NCBI GenBank assembly: GCA_001657295.1
Contig: LYSW01000012.1
Coordinates: 26,381 to 90,380, forward strand
Direction: 5' to 3'
Length of the DNA: 64,000 nucleotides
Origin: Oceanicaulis sp. BBD 1991-10
GTDB taxonomy: Bacteria > Pseudomonadota > Alphaproteobacteria > Caulobacterales > Maricaulaceae
Positions 43,632-52,905 of the stretch are shown here, one piece after another (positions within the stretch are counted from its first letter, which is position 1; every line of letters begins with the position of its first letter). Made by a program: the position numbers and the translations under genes. The notes beneath the pieces are model-generated. The model made no database searches. It was not told the DNA's origin and saw only the letters and a program-made list of their open reading frames with translations.

Positions 43632-44621
43632 ATGTCCATGAGCCGCGCCGGCTTCGCTTATGACTTCCCCCACGCCAGCTTGCTGAGCGTCGGGGACTTA
43701 AATCCGCTCGACGTCTCCATGATTTTCGAGCGCGCCGCGACCCATTTCGATCTCAACCGCAGCCGCGCCGCCCGCGAACGCACGCTGGACGGTCTGGCGG
43801 TCGTCAATCTCTTCTTCGAAAACTCCACGCGCACGCTGGCGAGTTTCGAAATGGCCGCGAAGCGGCTTGGCGCGGAGGTGATCAACTTCTCCGCCGGATC
43901 GGCCTCGATCTCCAAGGGCGAAAGCCTAGCCGACACCGCGCTGATCCTCAACGCGATGAATCCGGACGTCATGGTCGTGCGCCATCGCGCAGCGGGCGCC
44001 GCCGCCTATTTCGCCAAGGTGACCGGCGCCGCCGTCATCAATGGCGGCGACGGCGCCCATGAACACCCGACCCAGGCGCTCCTGGACGCCTTCACTCTGA
44101 CCCGGCGCTGGGGCGATATCGGCGGCAAGCGCATCTGCATCATCGGCGACATCCTGCATTCGCGGGTGGCCCGCTCGAATGTCTCGCTGCTCAACCTCTT
44201 AAACGCCGAGGTGCGCTTGTGCGGTCCCGCGACCCTGCTGCCGTCCGATGCGGACCGCTGGGGCGTGACGGTGTTTCATGATCTTGATGAGGCGCTGGAC
44301 GGCTGTGACGCCGTGATGGCGCTGCGCATTCAAAAGGAACGCATGAGCGGCGGCCTGATCCCGTCCGATCGCGAATTCGCCGCGCTCTACGGGCTGAACC
44401 ACGCCCGCCTGGAGCGCGCCGCGCCCGAGTGCCTGGTGATGCATCCCGGCCCCATGAATCGCGGTGTGGAGGTTGACGGCGCGCTCGCCGACGACCCGGA
44501 GCGGGCCGTGATCCTGGAACAGGCCGAAGCCGGCGTCGCGATCCGCATGGCGGTGCTGGAGCTGATCACGGGCCGCGCGCCGAACGGGCGCTATCAGGAT
44601 GGGATTGAGGACGGCGCATGA
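43632..44621 (+). CDS. pyrB: Aspartate carbamoyltransferase catalytic subunit
   Basis: A 329-residue enzyme for the second step of pyrimidine synthesis. The carbamoyl-phosphate site S65-T-R-T, the HRAAGAAA and GGDGAHEHPTQALLD segments and the aspartate-binding LRIQKER are all present. A second Met three residues on (43638) is also a possible start. It overlaps the pseudo-dihydroorotase gene by 4 bases (ATGA), as in operons where ATCase needs that partner to assemble. No pyrI is visible. Confidence 0.94.
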   Translation: MSMSRAGFAYDFPHASLLSVGDLNPLDVSMIFERAATHFDLNRSRAARERTLDGLAVVNLFFENSTRTLASFEMAAKRLGAEVINFSAGSASISKGESLADTALILNAMNPDVMVVRHRAAGAAAYFAKVTGAAVINGGDGAHEHPTQALLDAFTLTRRWGDIGGKRICIIGDILHSRVARSNVSLLNLLNAEVRLCGPATLLPSDADRWGVTVFHDLDEALDGCDAVMALRIQKERMSGGLIPSDREFAALYGLNHARLERAAPECLVMHPGPMNRGVEVDGALADDPERAVILEQAEAGVAIRMAVLELITGRAPNGRYQDGIEDGA

Positions 44622-45874
44622 TCCTGTTTCAAAACGCCCGCCTGATCGATCCAGCCTCCGGACGCGACGAGATCGGTGATCTGCGCGTCCGCGACGGCGT
44701 GATCGACGCGCTCGGCGGATCGCTCGCCGCCCATACGGACGAGATGGTCACGGACCTCGCCGGCGCGGTGCTGGCGCCGGCTTTGATTGATCTGCGCTGT
44801 CAGGCCGACCCGGCCTCTTCCGGCCAGTCCGGCCTGGAGGTCACCGCCCGCGCCGCCGCGGCCGGCGGTTTCGGCACGCTGGTGCTGGCGCCCGACGCCG
44901 GGCTGTCCGCGCCGGAGCGTTTCGCGGCGATCGACAACGCAGCGCTGACAAGCCCGGTCCGGCTGCTGCCCACAGGCCTTCTGGTCGATGAAGACGACGA
45001 GATGGGCGAGATCGGCCTGATGTTGCGGGCCGGCGCCGTCCTGCTCGGCGACGGAGGTCGGCCGATCATGGATACGCGCCTGGCGCGCCGCGCCCTGTCT
45101 TATGCGTCCACCTTCGATGCGTGGACCAGCCTTCGCGCGGAAGAGCCCGCGCTGGCGCGCAATTCCTGCGCCCATGAAAGCGATCTGTCGATGCGGCTGG
45201 GATTGCCGGCCCGGCCCGGCGCCGGTGAACGGATCGCCGTCGAGCGCGCCGTGGCGCTGGCCGAGCTGACCGGGGCGCGCCTGCTGCTTGACCGCATCTC
45301 CACCGCCGACGGCCTCGCCGCGGTGACCGCCGCGCGCTCCAAGGGGCTTGAGATCGCCGCGACGGCGCCGGTCACTCATCTGGTCTTCAATGAGGTTGAT
45401 GCGGGCGGTTACGACACGCGCTACCGGCTGGAGCCGCCGCTGCGGAGCGAAGCGGACCGAGACGCCCTGATTCACGCCATAGGCCGCCAGGACATCGCGG
45501 CGATCGTCAGCGATCACCGCGCCTGCACCGGCGAAGCCAAAGCCCACCCCTTCCCGGAGGCCGCCCCAGGCGCGGCGACGCTGGAAGCCGTGCTGCCGGC
45601 GCTTTGCGCCATGGCGGCCGATGACCGCATCGACCTGATCGACGCCCTGCGTGCGGTGACATGCGGCCCGGCGGATATTCTGGGATTGCCTCAAGGACGG
45701 CTGGAGCCCGGCGCCCCGGCGGACCTCGTTGCGTTTCATCCCGACACGCCCACCGTCTATGGGCGAAACGGGCGGGTCTGCACGGCTCCGAGCGCGTTCG
45801 AAAATCGTCGCCTTGCCGGCAAAGTCTTGATCACGCTCGTCAATGGCGCGATCATTAATCAACCTACAGGCTAG
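44618..45874 (+). CDS. pyrC': Inactive dihydroorotase-like ATCase partner (PyrC')
   Basis: A 418-residue amidohydrolase-fold protein of dihydroorotase type. The metal-binding D-x-H-x-H is degenerate: after PALID the sequence reads LRCQ, so both His are replaced (R60, Q62). The carboxylated Lys position is also lost (LGDGGRPI). The late Asp is kept (VSDHRA). Such proteins do not catalyse but scaffold aspartate carbamoyltransferase. The gene overlaps pyrB by 4 bases, supporting that role; an active pyrC must be elsewhere. Confidence 0.88.
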   Translation: MILFQNARLIDPASGRDEIGDLRVRDGVIDALGGSLAAHTDEMVTDLAGAVLAPALIDLRCQADPASSGQSGLEVTARAAAAGGFGTLVLAPDAGLSAPERFAAIDNAALTSPVRLLPTGLLVDEDDEMGEIGLMLRAGAVLLGDGGRPIMDTRLARRALSYASTFDAWTSLRAEEPALARNSCAHESDLSMRLGLPARPGAGERIAVERAVALAELTGARLLLDRISTADGLAAVTAARSKGLEIAATAPVTHLVFNEVDAGGYDTRYRLEPPLRSEADRDALIHAIGRQDIAAIVSDHRACTGEAKAHPFPEAAPGAATLEAVLPALCAMAADDRIDLIDALRAVTCGPADILGLPQGRLEPGAPADLVAFHPDTPTVYGRNGRVCTAPSAFENRRLAGKVLITLVNGAIINQPTG

Positions 45875-45877
45875 TTC

Positions 45878-46477
45878 ATGGCTTTTGATCCTTCTCTCGT
45901 CCTCGCACTCGCGGGGGGCTATCTGTTCGGCTCGATCCCGTTTGGCCTGGTTCTGACCCGGCTGGCGGGGCTTGGCGATATCCGCGAGATCGGATCGGGC
46001 AATATCGGCGCGACCAATGTCCTGCGCACCGGGCGCAAGGATCTCGCGCTGGCGACTTTGGTGCTGGATTCCGGCAAGGCCGGCATAGGCTGCCTCGCCT
46101 TCACATTTCTGGTCTCAACACCGGCCGGCCTGGTTGCGGCGGGCGCGGCCTTTCTCGGTCACTGCTTCCCGGTCTGGCTGAAATTCAAAGGCGGCAAGGG
46201 CGTGGCGACCTTTCTGGGCGCGCTGCTGGCGGCGGCGTGGCCCATCGGCGTGCTCAGCTGCCTGACATGGCTGGGCGCCGCGCTGCTGTTCCGGATTTCA
46301 AGCCTGTCCGCGCTGATCGCCGCGACTTTGGCGCCGATCCTGGCGCTGGCGTTCGGCCGGGAAGATGTCGCGCTGCTCGCACTTTTTCTCGCCGCCCTGA
46401 TCTTCTGGCGCCACCAGGCCAATATTGATCGGCTGGTGAAAGGAGAGGAGCCGTTGATCGGAGCGAAGAAGGCATGA
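45878..46477 (+). CDS. plsY: Glycerol-3-phosphate acyltransferase PlsY
   Basis: A 199-residue membrane protein with about five spans that acylates glycerol-3-phosphate from acyl-phosphate. All three conserved loops are there: GSIPFG, GSGNIGATNVLRT and GHCFPVWLKFKGGKGVAT. It starts 3 bases after the pyrC' stop and overlaps dprA by 4 bases (ATGA), so pyrB-pyrC'-plsY-dprA are probably one transcript. Confidence 0.94.
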   Translation: MAFDPSLVLALAGGYLFGSIPFGLVLTRLAGLGDIREIGSGNIGATNVLRTGRKDLALATLVLDSGKAGIGCLAFTFLVSTPAGLVAAGAAFLGHCFPVWLKFKGGKGVATFLGALLAAAWPIGVLSCLTWLGAALLFRISSLSALIAATLAPILALAFGREDVALLALFLAALIFWRHQANIDRLVKGEEPLIGAKKA

Positions 46478-47610
46478 AGCGCACCCGGCTGAGCGATGTC
46501 GAACGGCTCGACTGGCTCAGGCTGGCGCGCACCAAGGGCGTGGGGCCCGTCACATTCAAAGCGCTGATCGAACGGTTCAAGACCGCCTCGGCCGCGATCG
46601 ACGCCTTGCCCCGGCTCGCCAAGCGCGGCGGCCGGTCCAAGCCGCTTAGGCCGGCGAGCCGCGATGACGCGACGCGCGAGATGGAGCGGCTGCACGCCCT
46701 GTCCGCAAGACTGCTTTGCGCATGCGAGCTGGAATTTCCTGAACTGCTGGCGGCGGTGGATCCGCCCCCGCCCGTGATTTCGGTCAAGGGTCCGCTTGAC
46801 CCCGACGCCAGGCCGGTTTGCGCCATGGTGGGCGCGCGCAACGCCTCCGCCGTCGGACTGCGATTCGCCGGAGACCTGGCGCGGGCGCTGGGCGAACAAG
46901 GCATAGTGATCGCGTCCGGCCTGGCGCGCGGCATTGACGGCGCTGCGCACGCCGCCTCGCTTGAGACCGGAAGCATCGCCGTGACCGCCGGCGGCCTCGC
47001 CTCGATCTATCCGCCCGAACATCACCAATTGCACGCCGCAATCGGCGAGCAGGGCCTGCTGGTCAGCGAGAACCCGCCCGACTACACGCCCCAGGCGCGC
47101 GATTTTCCAAGGCGGAACCGTTTGATATCCGGATTGTCTCTGGGCGTCATCGTCATCGAGGCGGCCGAGCGATCCGGATCTCTGATCACTGCGCGCTATG
47201 CGCTAGAGCAAGGCCGCGAAGTCATGGCCGCGCCCGGCTCGCCGCTCGACCCCCGCGCGCGCGGCGCCAACCGGCTCCTGCGCGAAGGCGCGGCGCTGAT
47301 CGAAACGGCGGACGACGTCATCGCCGTTCTGGAGCAGACGCGCCGCCCGTCCGTTGAGGCGCCCGCCGGGTCCCACTTCGAGGACGAGCCGCTCGATCCC
47401 GCACAGATCGATTCTGAAGCGGAAGCCGTCCGAGAACGCGTCGCAGATCTGCTGTCACCAAGCCCGGTGTCGCGCGACGATCTTGTGCGAAGCACCGGAG
47501 CGCCGGCGCGGTCCGTGATCGCCGCGCTGGTGGAACTCGAACTCGCCGGCCGCGCAATCGTCAATGCCGACGGGTCTGTCTGCGCGGCATATCCGGACGA
47601 ATCAGTCTGA
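46474..47610 (+). CDS. dprA: DNA-processing protein DprA
   Basis: A 378-residue protein that binds ssDNA and loads RecA during natural transformation. A Rossmann core (about 95-300) has the signature GARNASAVGLRFAG, SGLARGIDGAAH and RRNRLISGLS; the C-terminal about 60 residues form a winged-helix domain (VRERVADLLSPSP, RSVIAALVELELAG). It overlaps plsY by 4 bases. Its 3' end overlaps the convergent short gene at 47602. Confidence 0.94.
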   Translation: MKRTRLSDVERLDWLRLARTKGVGPVTFKALIERFKTASAAIDALPRLAKRGGRSKPLRPASRDDATREMERLHALSARLLCACELEFPELLAAVDPPPPVISVKGPLDPDARPVCAMVGARNASAVGLRFAGDLARALGEQGIVIASGLARGIDGAAHAASLETGSIAVTAGGLASIYPPEHHQLHAAIGEQGLLVSENPPDYTPQARDFPRRNRLISGLSLGVIVIEAAERSGSLITARYALEQGREVMAAPGSPLDPRARGANRLLREGAALIETADDVIAVLEQTRRPSVEAPAGSHFEDEPLDPAQIDSEAEAVRERVADLLSPSPVSRDDLVRSTGAPARSVIAALVELELAGRAIVNADGSVCAAYPDESV

Positions 47611-47868
47611 GTCGCCGCTCTGGAAAGGAAATTGGAATGGCCAGTTCTCAGGCGGCCCGCCATTGAATTTCGGCGGCCCATGGGTCACCAGTCGGCATTC
47701 CTGCTCGACGACCTGCGCCGTTGCGGAAATCATCGCAGATGAATTATTCAGATCGGAGATATGGGCAAAATGGGCCAGAGAAGCCATCATTTCAATAATA
47801 TAGCCCGCCGCCTCTGCGGGCGGTGCGGGCTCGGTCATGCGGTCAAACGGGTCTTCACCTGGAGACAT
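47602..47868 (-). CDS. Small protein of unknown function
   Basis: An 88-residue frame starting at 47868. It reads as a plausible soluble protein: an acidic, proline-rich start, an amphipathic segment EAAGYIIEMMASLAHFAH, then ATAQVVEQE and a proline/aromatic tail (GGPPENWPFQFPFQ). No strong ribosome site is visible. The final 9 bases overlap dprA on the other strand. No family is recognised; the opposite strand also has an open frame, so a real gene is likely but not proven. Confidence 0.5.
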   Translation of the reverse strand: MSPGEDPFDRMTEPAPPAEAAGYIIEMMASLAHFAHISDLNNSSAMISATAQVVEQECRLVTHGPPKFNGGPPENWPFQFPFQSGDSD

Positions 47869-47967
47869 TTAAGTTGCACCGAATTTCTAAACAACCAGTG
47901 AGAGATTTGTAGCGAATGACATCCCAGGATGCAACGCCACAGGTTGCTAGGCTGCGTTGCGTGGCGG

Positions 47968-47996
47968 TTGACAGCCTGTCTGCGCGACACCACTTT
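47968..47996 (+). promoter_or_regulatory. Candidate topA promoter
   Basis: A consensus -35 TTGACA (47968-47973) occurs in the gap before topA, but the -10 at the right spacing (CACTTT, 47991-47996) is poor. The distance to the ATG (66 bases) is reasonable. Tentative. Confidence 0.3.
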
Positions 47997-48061
47997 CCGC
48001 CGCTGCCGCGCCGGATGAGCCGCGCCCGGCGTTTACCGCACTCCCGAGAGCCGCGCCATTC

Positions 48062-50662
48062 ATGAACGTCGTCGTCGTTGAGTCCCCAGCCAAAGCCAAG
48101 ACCATCAACAAGTATCTGGGATCCGATTACACGGTCCTGGCCAGCTTCGGCCATGTGCGTGACCTGCCGGCCAAGGACGGTTCGGTGCGGCCGGACGAAG
48201 ATTTCGCCATGGAATGGGCGGTCGACGGCAAGTCGCAGCCGCGCATCAAGGCGATCGCCGATGCGTTGAAAGAGTCCGACCGGCTCATTCTCGCCACCGA
48301 CCCCGACCGCGAAGGCGAGGCGATTTCCTGGCATTTGCTCGAGGCGCTGACCAAGCGTCGGGCTCTGAAGGGCAAAGCGGTGGAGCGCGTGGCGTTCAAC
48401 GCCATCACCAAGAAATCCGTCACCGAAGCGCTGGCGAGCCCGCGCGATATCGACATGGAGCTGGTGGAGGCCTATCTGGCCCGCCGCGCGCTCGACTATC
48501 TGGTGGGCTTCACCCTGTCTCCGGTGCTCTGGCGCAAGCTTCCCGGCGCCCGGTCTGCGGGCCGCGTGCAGTCGGTCGCCCTTCGCCTCATCACCGAACG
48601 CGAAGCCGAGATCGAGAAATTCGTCCCGAAGGAATACTGGTCGGTCGACGCCGAGGTCAAAGTCGACGGCGCGGACCGGTTGATCCCGGCGAAGCTGCAC
48701 CAGTTCGACGGCAAGAAGATCACGCGGCTCACCATCGGCGATGAAGCCACGGCCAGGTCGGCCGAAGCCGCGATCAAGGCGGCGCGATTCAGCGTGGCCG
48801 CGGTTGAGGCCAAACCGACCAAACGGCACCCCTCTCCGCCCTTCACCACCTCGACCCTCCAGCAAGAGGCCGCGCGCAAGCTGGGTTTCGACGCCCAGCG
48901 CACCATGCGCACGGCGCAGCGGCTCTATGAAGGCGTCTCCATCGGCGGCGAAACGGTGGGCCTGATCACCTATATGCGAACCGACGGCGTCTCCATGGAC
49001 GGCGGCGCCATCGCCGAGGCGCGCGCGGTGATCGGCAATGAGCATGGCGATGATTACGTGCCGGACGTGCCGCGCAAATACTCCTCCAAGGCCAAAAACG
49101 CCCAGGAGGCCCACGAAGCCATCCGCCCGACCAGTTTCTCGCGCACGCCCCGCTCGCTCAAACTGGAAAGCGACCAGGCCCGGCTGTACGAGCTGATCTG
49201 GAAGCGGGCGGTGGCCAGCCAGATGGAAAGCGCCCGGCTGGAGCGCACGACCATCGACTTTGAGAGCGCCGACGGCGTCGTCGGCCTTCGCGCGACCGGC
49301 TCCGTGGTCACCTTCCCGGGCTTTTACGCCCTGTATCAGGAGGGCCGGGACGATGAGGACGAAGAAGGCGAAAACCGCCTGCCGAGAGTTACGCGCGGCG
49401 CCGGCGCGACGGCCGAGAAAACCGTCACCGAACAGCATTTCACCAAGCCGCCGGCCCGCTTCACCGAAGCCACGCTGGTCAAGCGCCTCGAGGAGCTCGG
49501 CATCGGCCGCCCCTCGACCTACGCCTCGACCCTGTCGGTGCTGCGCGATCGCGATTATGTGCGCATGGAAGACAAGCGCTTCGTGCCGGAGGACAAGGGC
49601 CGGGTCGTCATCGCCTTCCTGGAGAATTTCTTCCGGCGCTATGTGGAGTATGACTTCACAGCCTCGCTGGAGGATCAGCTCGACAAGGTTTCGGCGGGCG
49701 ATCTGAATTGGAAGCAGCTTCTGCGCGACTTCTGGACGGATTTCCACGCCAGCGTCGAAGACATCGCGGATCTGCGCATCGGGAACGTCATCGACGCCAT
49801 GAACGAAGCGCTGGCGCCGCTGATCTTCCCGCCGCGCGAGGACGGCTCTGATCCGCGCATCTGCCCGAAATGCAATGAGGGCACGCTTTCGCTGCGCCTG
49901 GGCCGCCACGGCGCCTTCGTCGGTTGCTCAAATTATCCCGAATGCAAATTCACCCGGACGCTGGGCGGCAATGGCGAGGATGCGGTTGAAGGCGACGGCG
50001 AGATCGGCGCCCATCCGCAGACCGGCAAAATCATCTTTCTCAAGGACGGCCGGTTCGGCCCTTATCTGGAGATGGAGATTGACGGCGAAGACAAGCCCAA
50101 GCGCGGCTCCTTGCCCAAGGGCTGGACGCCGGCCGACATTACGCTGGAGAAGGCGGTTCAGCTGATCGACCTGCCGCGTCTGGTCGGGTTGCACCCGGAA
50201 GACGGCGAACCGATCGAGGCGGGCCTTGGACGCTACGGCCCCTTCGTGAAACACGGCAAGACCTACGCCAACCTGCCTAATCCTGAAGACGTGTTCGAAG
50301 TGGGCCTGAACCGCGCCGTCGATCTGATCGCTCAGAAAAAGGCCAACCCGCGCGGACGCGGCGCGGCGGCGGAGCCGTTGAAAGCGTTGGGCGCTCACCC
50401 GGAGGACGGCGAACCGGTCAATGTGATGAGCGGACGCTACGGCCCCTATGTGAAACACGGCAAAACCAACGCCACCCTGCCCAAGGACATGGCGCCGGAG
50501 AGCGTCACGCTGCAGCAGGCGGTCGAACTGATCGCGGCAAAGGCCGCCAAGGGCCCGGCCAAGAAGAAAGCCGCCGCGAAGAAGAAGGCCCCGGCGAAGA
50601 AAGCCGCCGCGAACAAGCCGGCGGCGAAGACAAAGCCGACCGCCAAGAAGTCGGGCTCTTGA
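48062..50662 (+). CDS. topA: DNA topoisomerase I
   Basis: An 866-residue type IA topoisomerase relaxing negative supercoils. Toprim motifs VVESPAKAKTI and D80-P-D82-R-E are visible, and the active-site Tyr is Y304 in ITYMRTDGVS. One complete Cys4 zinc finger lies at C601, C604, C622 and C628, followed by three GRYGPFVKHGK-type C-terminal repeats (near 665-820). The tail is a Lys/Ala-rich extension (about 35 residues), common in alphaproteobacteria and probably DNA-binding. The stop overlaps the TTG of rnr. Confidence 0.96.
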   Translation: MNVVVVESPAKAKTINKYLGSDYTVLASFGHVRDLPAKDGSVRPDEDFAMEWAVDGKSQPRIKAIADALKESDRLILATDPDREGEAISWHLLEALTKRRALKGKAVERVAFNAITKKSVTEALASPRDIDMELVEAYLARRALDYLVGFTLSPVLWRKLPGARSAGRVQSVALRLITEREAEIEKFVPKEYWSVDAEVKVDGADRLIPAKLHQFDGKKITRLTIGDEATARSAEAAIKAARFSVAAVEAKPTKRHPSPPFTTSTLQQEAARKLGFDAQRTMRTAQRLYEGVSIGGETVGLITYMRTDGVSMDGGAIAEARAVIGNEHGDDYVPDVPRKYSSKAKNAQEAHEAIRPTSFSRTPRSLKLESDQARLYELIWKRAVASQMESARLERTTIDFESADGVVGLRATGSVVTFPGFYALYQEGRDDEDEEGENRLPRVTRGAGATAEKTVTEQHFTKPPARFTEATLVKRLEELGIGRPSTYASTLSVLRDRDYVRMEDKRFVPEDKGRVVIAFLENFFRRYVEYDFTASLEDQLDKVSAGDLNWKQLLRDFWTDFHASVEDIADLRIGNVIDAMNEALAPLIFPPREDGSDPRICPKCNEGTLSLRLGRHGAFVGCSNYPECKFTRTLGGNGEDAVEGDGEIGAHPQTGKIIFLKDGRFGPYLEMEIDGEDKPKRGSLPKGWTPADITLEKAVQLIDLPRLVGLHPEDGEPIEAGLGRYGPFVKHGKTYANLPNPEDVFEVGLNRAVDLIAQKKANPRGRGAAAEPLKALGAHPEDGEPVNVMSGRYGPYVKHGKTNATLPKDMAPESVTLQQAVELIAAKAAKGPAKKKAAAKKKAPAKKAAANKPAAKTKPTAKKSGS

Positions 50663-52905
50663 ACCGGGACCCTTATGCCGAAGGCGGGTTCACCCGCGAC
50701 GGGCTGCTGGAAGCGATCAAGCTGGGCGAAGGCGATTTTTCAAAGCGCGATCTGGTGCGCGCGCTCGGCCTGAAGGGCGATCAGCGCATCATCCTGAAGG
50801 CGGCGCTCAAAGATCTTGAGGCCGAAGGCGCGATTCGCCGCACGGACAAGGCCTATGTCCTCGCCGAGGCCCTGCCCGCGGTGACCGTGCTGGAGGTCTA
50901 TGACCGCGATGTCGACGGCGAATTCCTGTGCCGTCCCGCCAAGGAGGAGCTTCAAGGGCCGGTCATTCGGCTATCCCCGTCCAAGGCCGAGCATGGCGAG
51001 ACCGCCGGCATGGGCGACAAGGTGCTCGCCCGCCTGACGGCGGACGGTGACGGGTCCTATACAGCCAAGGTGATCCGCAAGCTGGGCCGCTCCACCAGCC
51101 GGATCCTGTGCGTGGTCCGCAAAGACGGCGGCGCGGCCCGTCTGGTTCCCGTCGACCGCCGCGCGCGCCACGAACTTGTCCCGGCGCGCGGCGAAATGGC
51201 GAAGGCGGAGGACGGCGCCCTGGTGCTGGCCCGCCTGTCGTCCGAACGCCGCCACGGCCTCAAGACCGCGGTGATCGAGGAGGTCGTCGGCGACGCCTCA
51301 AGCCCGCGGGCGGGTTCGATCATCGCACTGGCCGAACACGGCGTGCCGGAAGGCTTCGGCGACGCGGAGCTGGCGCAGGTGAAAAAGGTCCAGCCCGCCC
51401 GGATGGGTGCGCGCGAAGACCTGCGCGACATCCCCCTGATCACCATCGACCCGGCCGATGCGCGCGACCATGACGATGCGGTTTATGCCGAGGCGGATTC
51501 TGATCCGGACAATCGGGGCGGCTGGGTGGTGATCGTGGCGATCGCGGATGTCGCCGCCTATGTCGAGGCCGGATCGCCTCTGGATAAGGGCGCACGCAAG
51601 CGCGGGGTCTCGGTCTATCTGCCCGACCGGGTCGTGCCGATGCTGCCTGAACGCCTGTCCAATGATCTGTGTTCGCTGCGCGAGGGCGAGGAGCGGCCCT
51701 GCCTGGCCGTGCGCATGGTCTTTGACCGCGATGGCAATAAGCGCGGCCACCGTTTCATCCGCGGCTGGATGAAGTCGGCCGCCAAGCTGGCCTATGAAGA
51801 GGCTCAGGCTGCGATTGACGGCGAAGGCCAGGGTAAGGCGCAGACACTGCTCGAGCCGGTCCTGAAGCCGCTCTGGAGCGCCTATGGCGCGCTCTCCGCC
51901 GCCCGCAAGCGCCGTGATCCGCTGGAGATTGATGCGCCGGAGAAGAAGATCGAGGTCGGTGGAGACGGCAAGGTCAAAGGCGTGCGCGTGCGCGAGCGTT
52001 ACGACGCCCACAAGCTGATCGAAGAAATGATGATCCAGGCCAATGTGGCCGCGGCCGAGGCCCTGGAGGCGAAGAAGACGCCGCTCATCTACCGCATCCA
52101 CGACGAGCCGGGCTCGCAGAAGCTGGAAAGCCTGGCCGACTTCCTCCCGCTGGTGGGGCTGAAATGGACCCGCGGCGAACGCCCGACGCCGGCCCGTTTC
52201 AACTTGTTGCTTCAGCGCGCCAGGGGCGAAGAGCACTATGAAACGGTCAATGAAGTCGTGCTGCGCAGCCAGTCCCAGGCTGTATACGACACAGACAATA
52301 TCGGCCATTTCGGCCTTAATCTGGCGCGCTACGCTCATTTCACATCGCCGATACGCCGATATGCCGATCTGACCGTTCACCGGGCGTTGATCCGCGCCTT
52401 CGGCCTGGGCTCGGACGGCCAGACCGACGCGGAACGCAGCGAGCTGGAACGGATCGCGGAAGACACCTCGCACAATGAGCGCCGGGCCATGGCGGCGGAG
52501 CGCGACGCCACCGACCGTTTCATCGCCAGCTGGCTGGCCGAACGGGTCGGCGCGGAGTTTGAAGGCCGCATCACCGGCGTCACCCGCTTTGGGTTGTTCG
52601 TGAAGCTGCTCGAGACCGGGGCGGATGGGCTGTGCCCGGTGTCCCGGCTTGGCGAAGAATATTTTCAGCATGATGAGGCCGCCCATGCCCTCGTCGGACA
52701 ATCCACCGGCGCGCGTTTTCGCCTGGGCATGGCTGTCACGGTGCGATTGGCCGAGGCCACACCGGTGACGGGCGGGCTGTTATTCGACATGCTGACGGCT
52801 CCCGAATCTGGAACACCGCCGAGAGGGCGGGGCGCAAGAGGCGGCCGCATGGGCCGGCGCGAGCGCTCCGGCTCGAAGAGAGGCCATGGCCGACGCCGAC
52901 GCTAA
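50659..52905 (+). CDS. rnr: Ribonuclease R
   Basis: A 748-residue 3'-5' exoribonuclease of the RNB family. An N-terminal winged-helix part is followed by cold-shock-like domains, the catalytic core with TIDPADARDHDDAV (about 261-274) and NLARYAHFTSPIRRY, and an S1 domain (about 630-710, GRITGVTRFGLFVKL), with a short basic tail. The start is TTG at 50659 inside the topA stop (TTGA); no ATG fits. The rnr 3' end overlaps the next gene by 20 bases. The coupling with topA suggests co-translation. Confidence 0.93.
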   Translation: MNRDPYAEGGFTRDGLLEAIKLGEGDFSKRDLVRALGLKGDQRIILKAALKDLEAEGAIRRTDKAYVLAEALPAVTVLEVYDRDVDGEFLCRPAKEELQGPVIRLSPSKAEHGETAGMGDKVLARLTADGDGSYTAKVIRKLGRSTSRILCVVRKDGGAARLVPVDRRARHELVPARGEMAKAEDGALVLARLSSERRHGLKTAVIEEVVGDASSPRAGSIIALAEHGVPEGFGDAELAQVKKVQPARMGAREDLRDIPLITIDPADARDHDDAVYAEADSDPDNRGGWVVIVAIADVAAYVEAGSPLDKGARKRGVSVYLPDRVVPMLPERLSNDLCSLREGEERPCLAVRMVFDRDGNKRGHRFIRGWMKSAAKLAYEEAQAAIDGEGQGKAQTLLEPVLKPLWSAYGALSAARKRRDPLEIDAPEKKIEVGGDGKVKGVRVRERYDAHKLIEEMMIQANVAAAEALEAKKTPLIYRIHDEPGSQKLESLADFLPLVGLKWTRGERPTPARFNLLLQRARGEEHYETVNEVVLRSQSQAVYDTDNIGHFGLNLARYAHFTSPIRRYADLTVHRALIRAFGLGSDGQTDAERSELERIAEDTSHNERRAMAAERDATDRFIASWLAERVGAEFEGRITGVTRFGLFVKLLETGADGLCPVSRLGEEYFQHDEAAHALVGQSTGARFRLGMAVTVRLAEATPVTGGLLFDMLTAPESGTPPRGRGARGGRMGRRERSGSKRGHGRRRR

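Noticed and set aside
47855..49909. A 684-codon open frame antisense to topA.
   Set aside because: It covers topA in reverse. The composition is the Arg/Gly/Ala/His-rich pattern of a GC-rich shadow frame, and topA has full family motifs.
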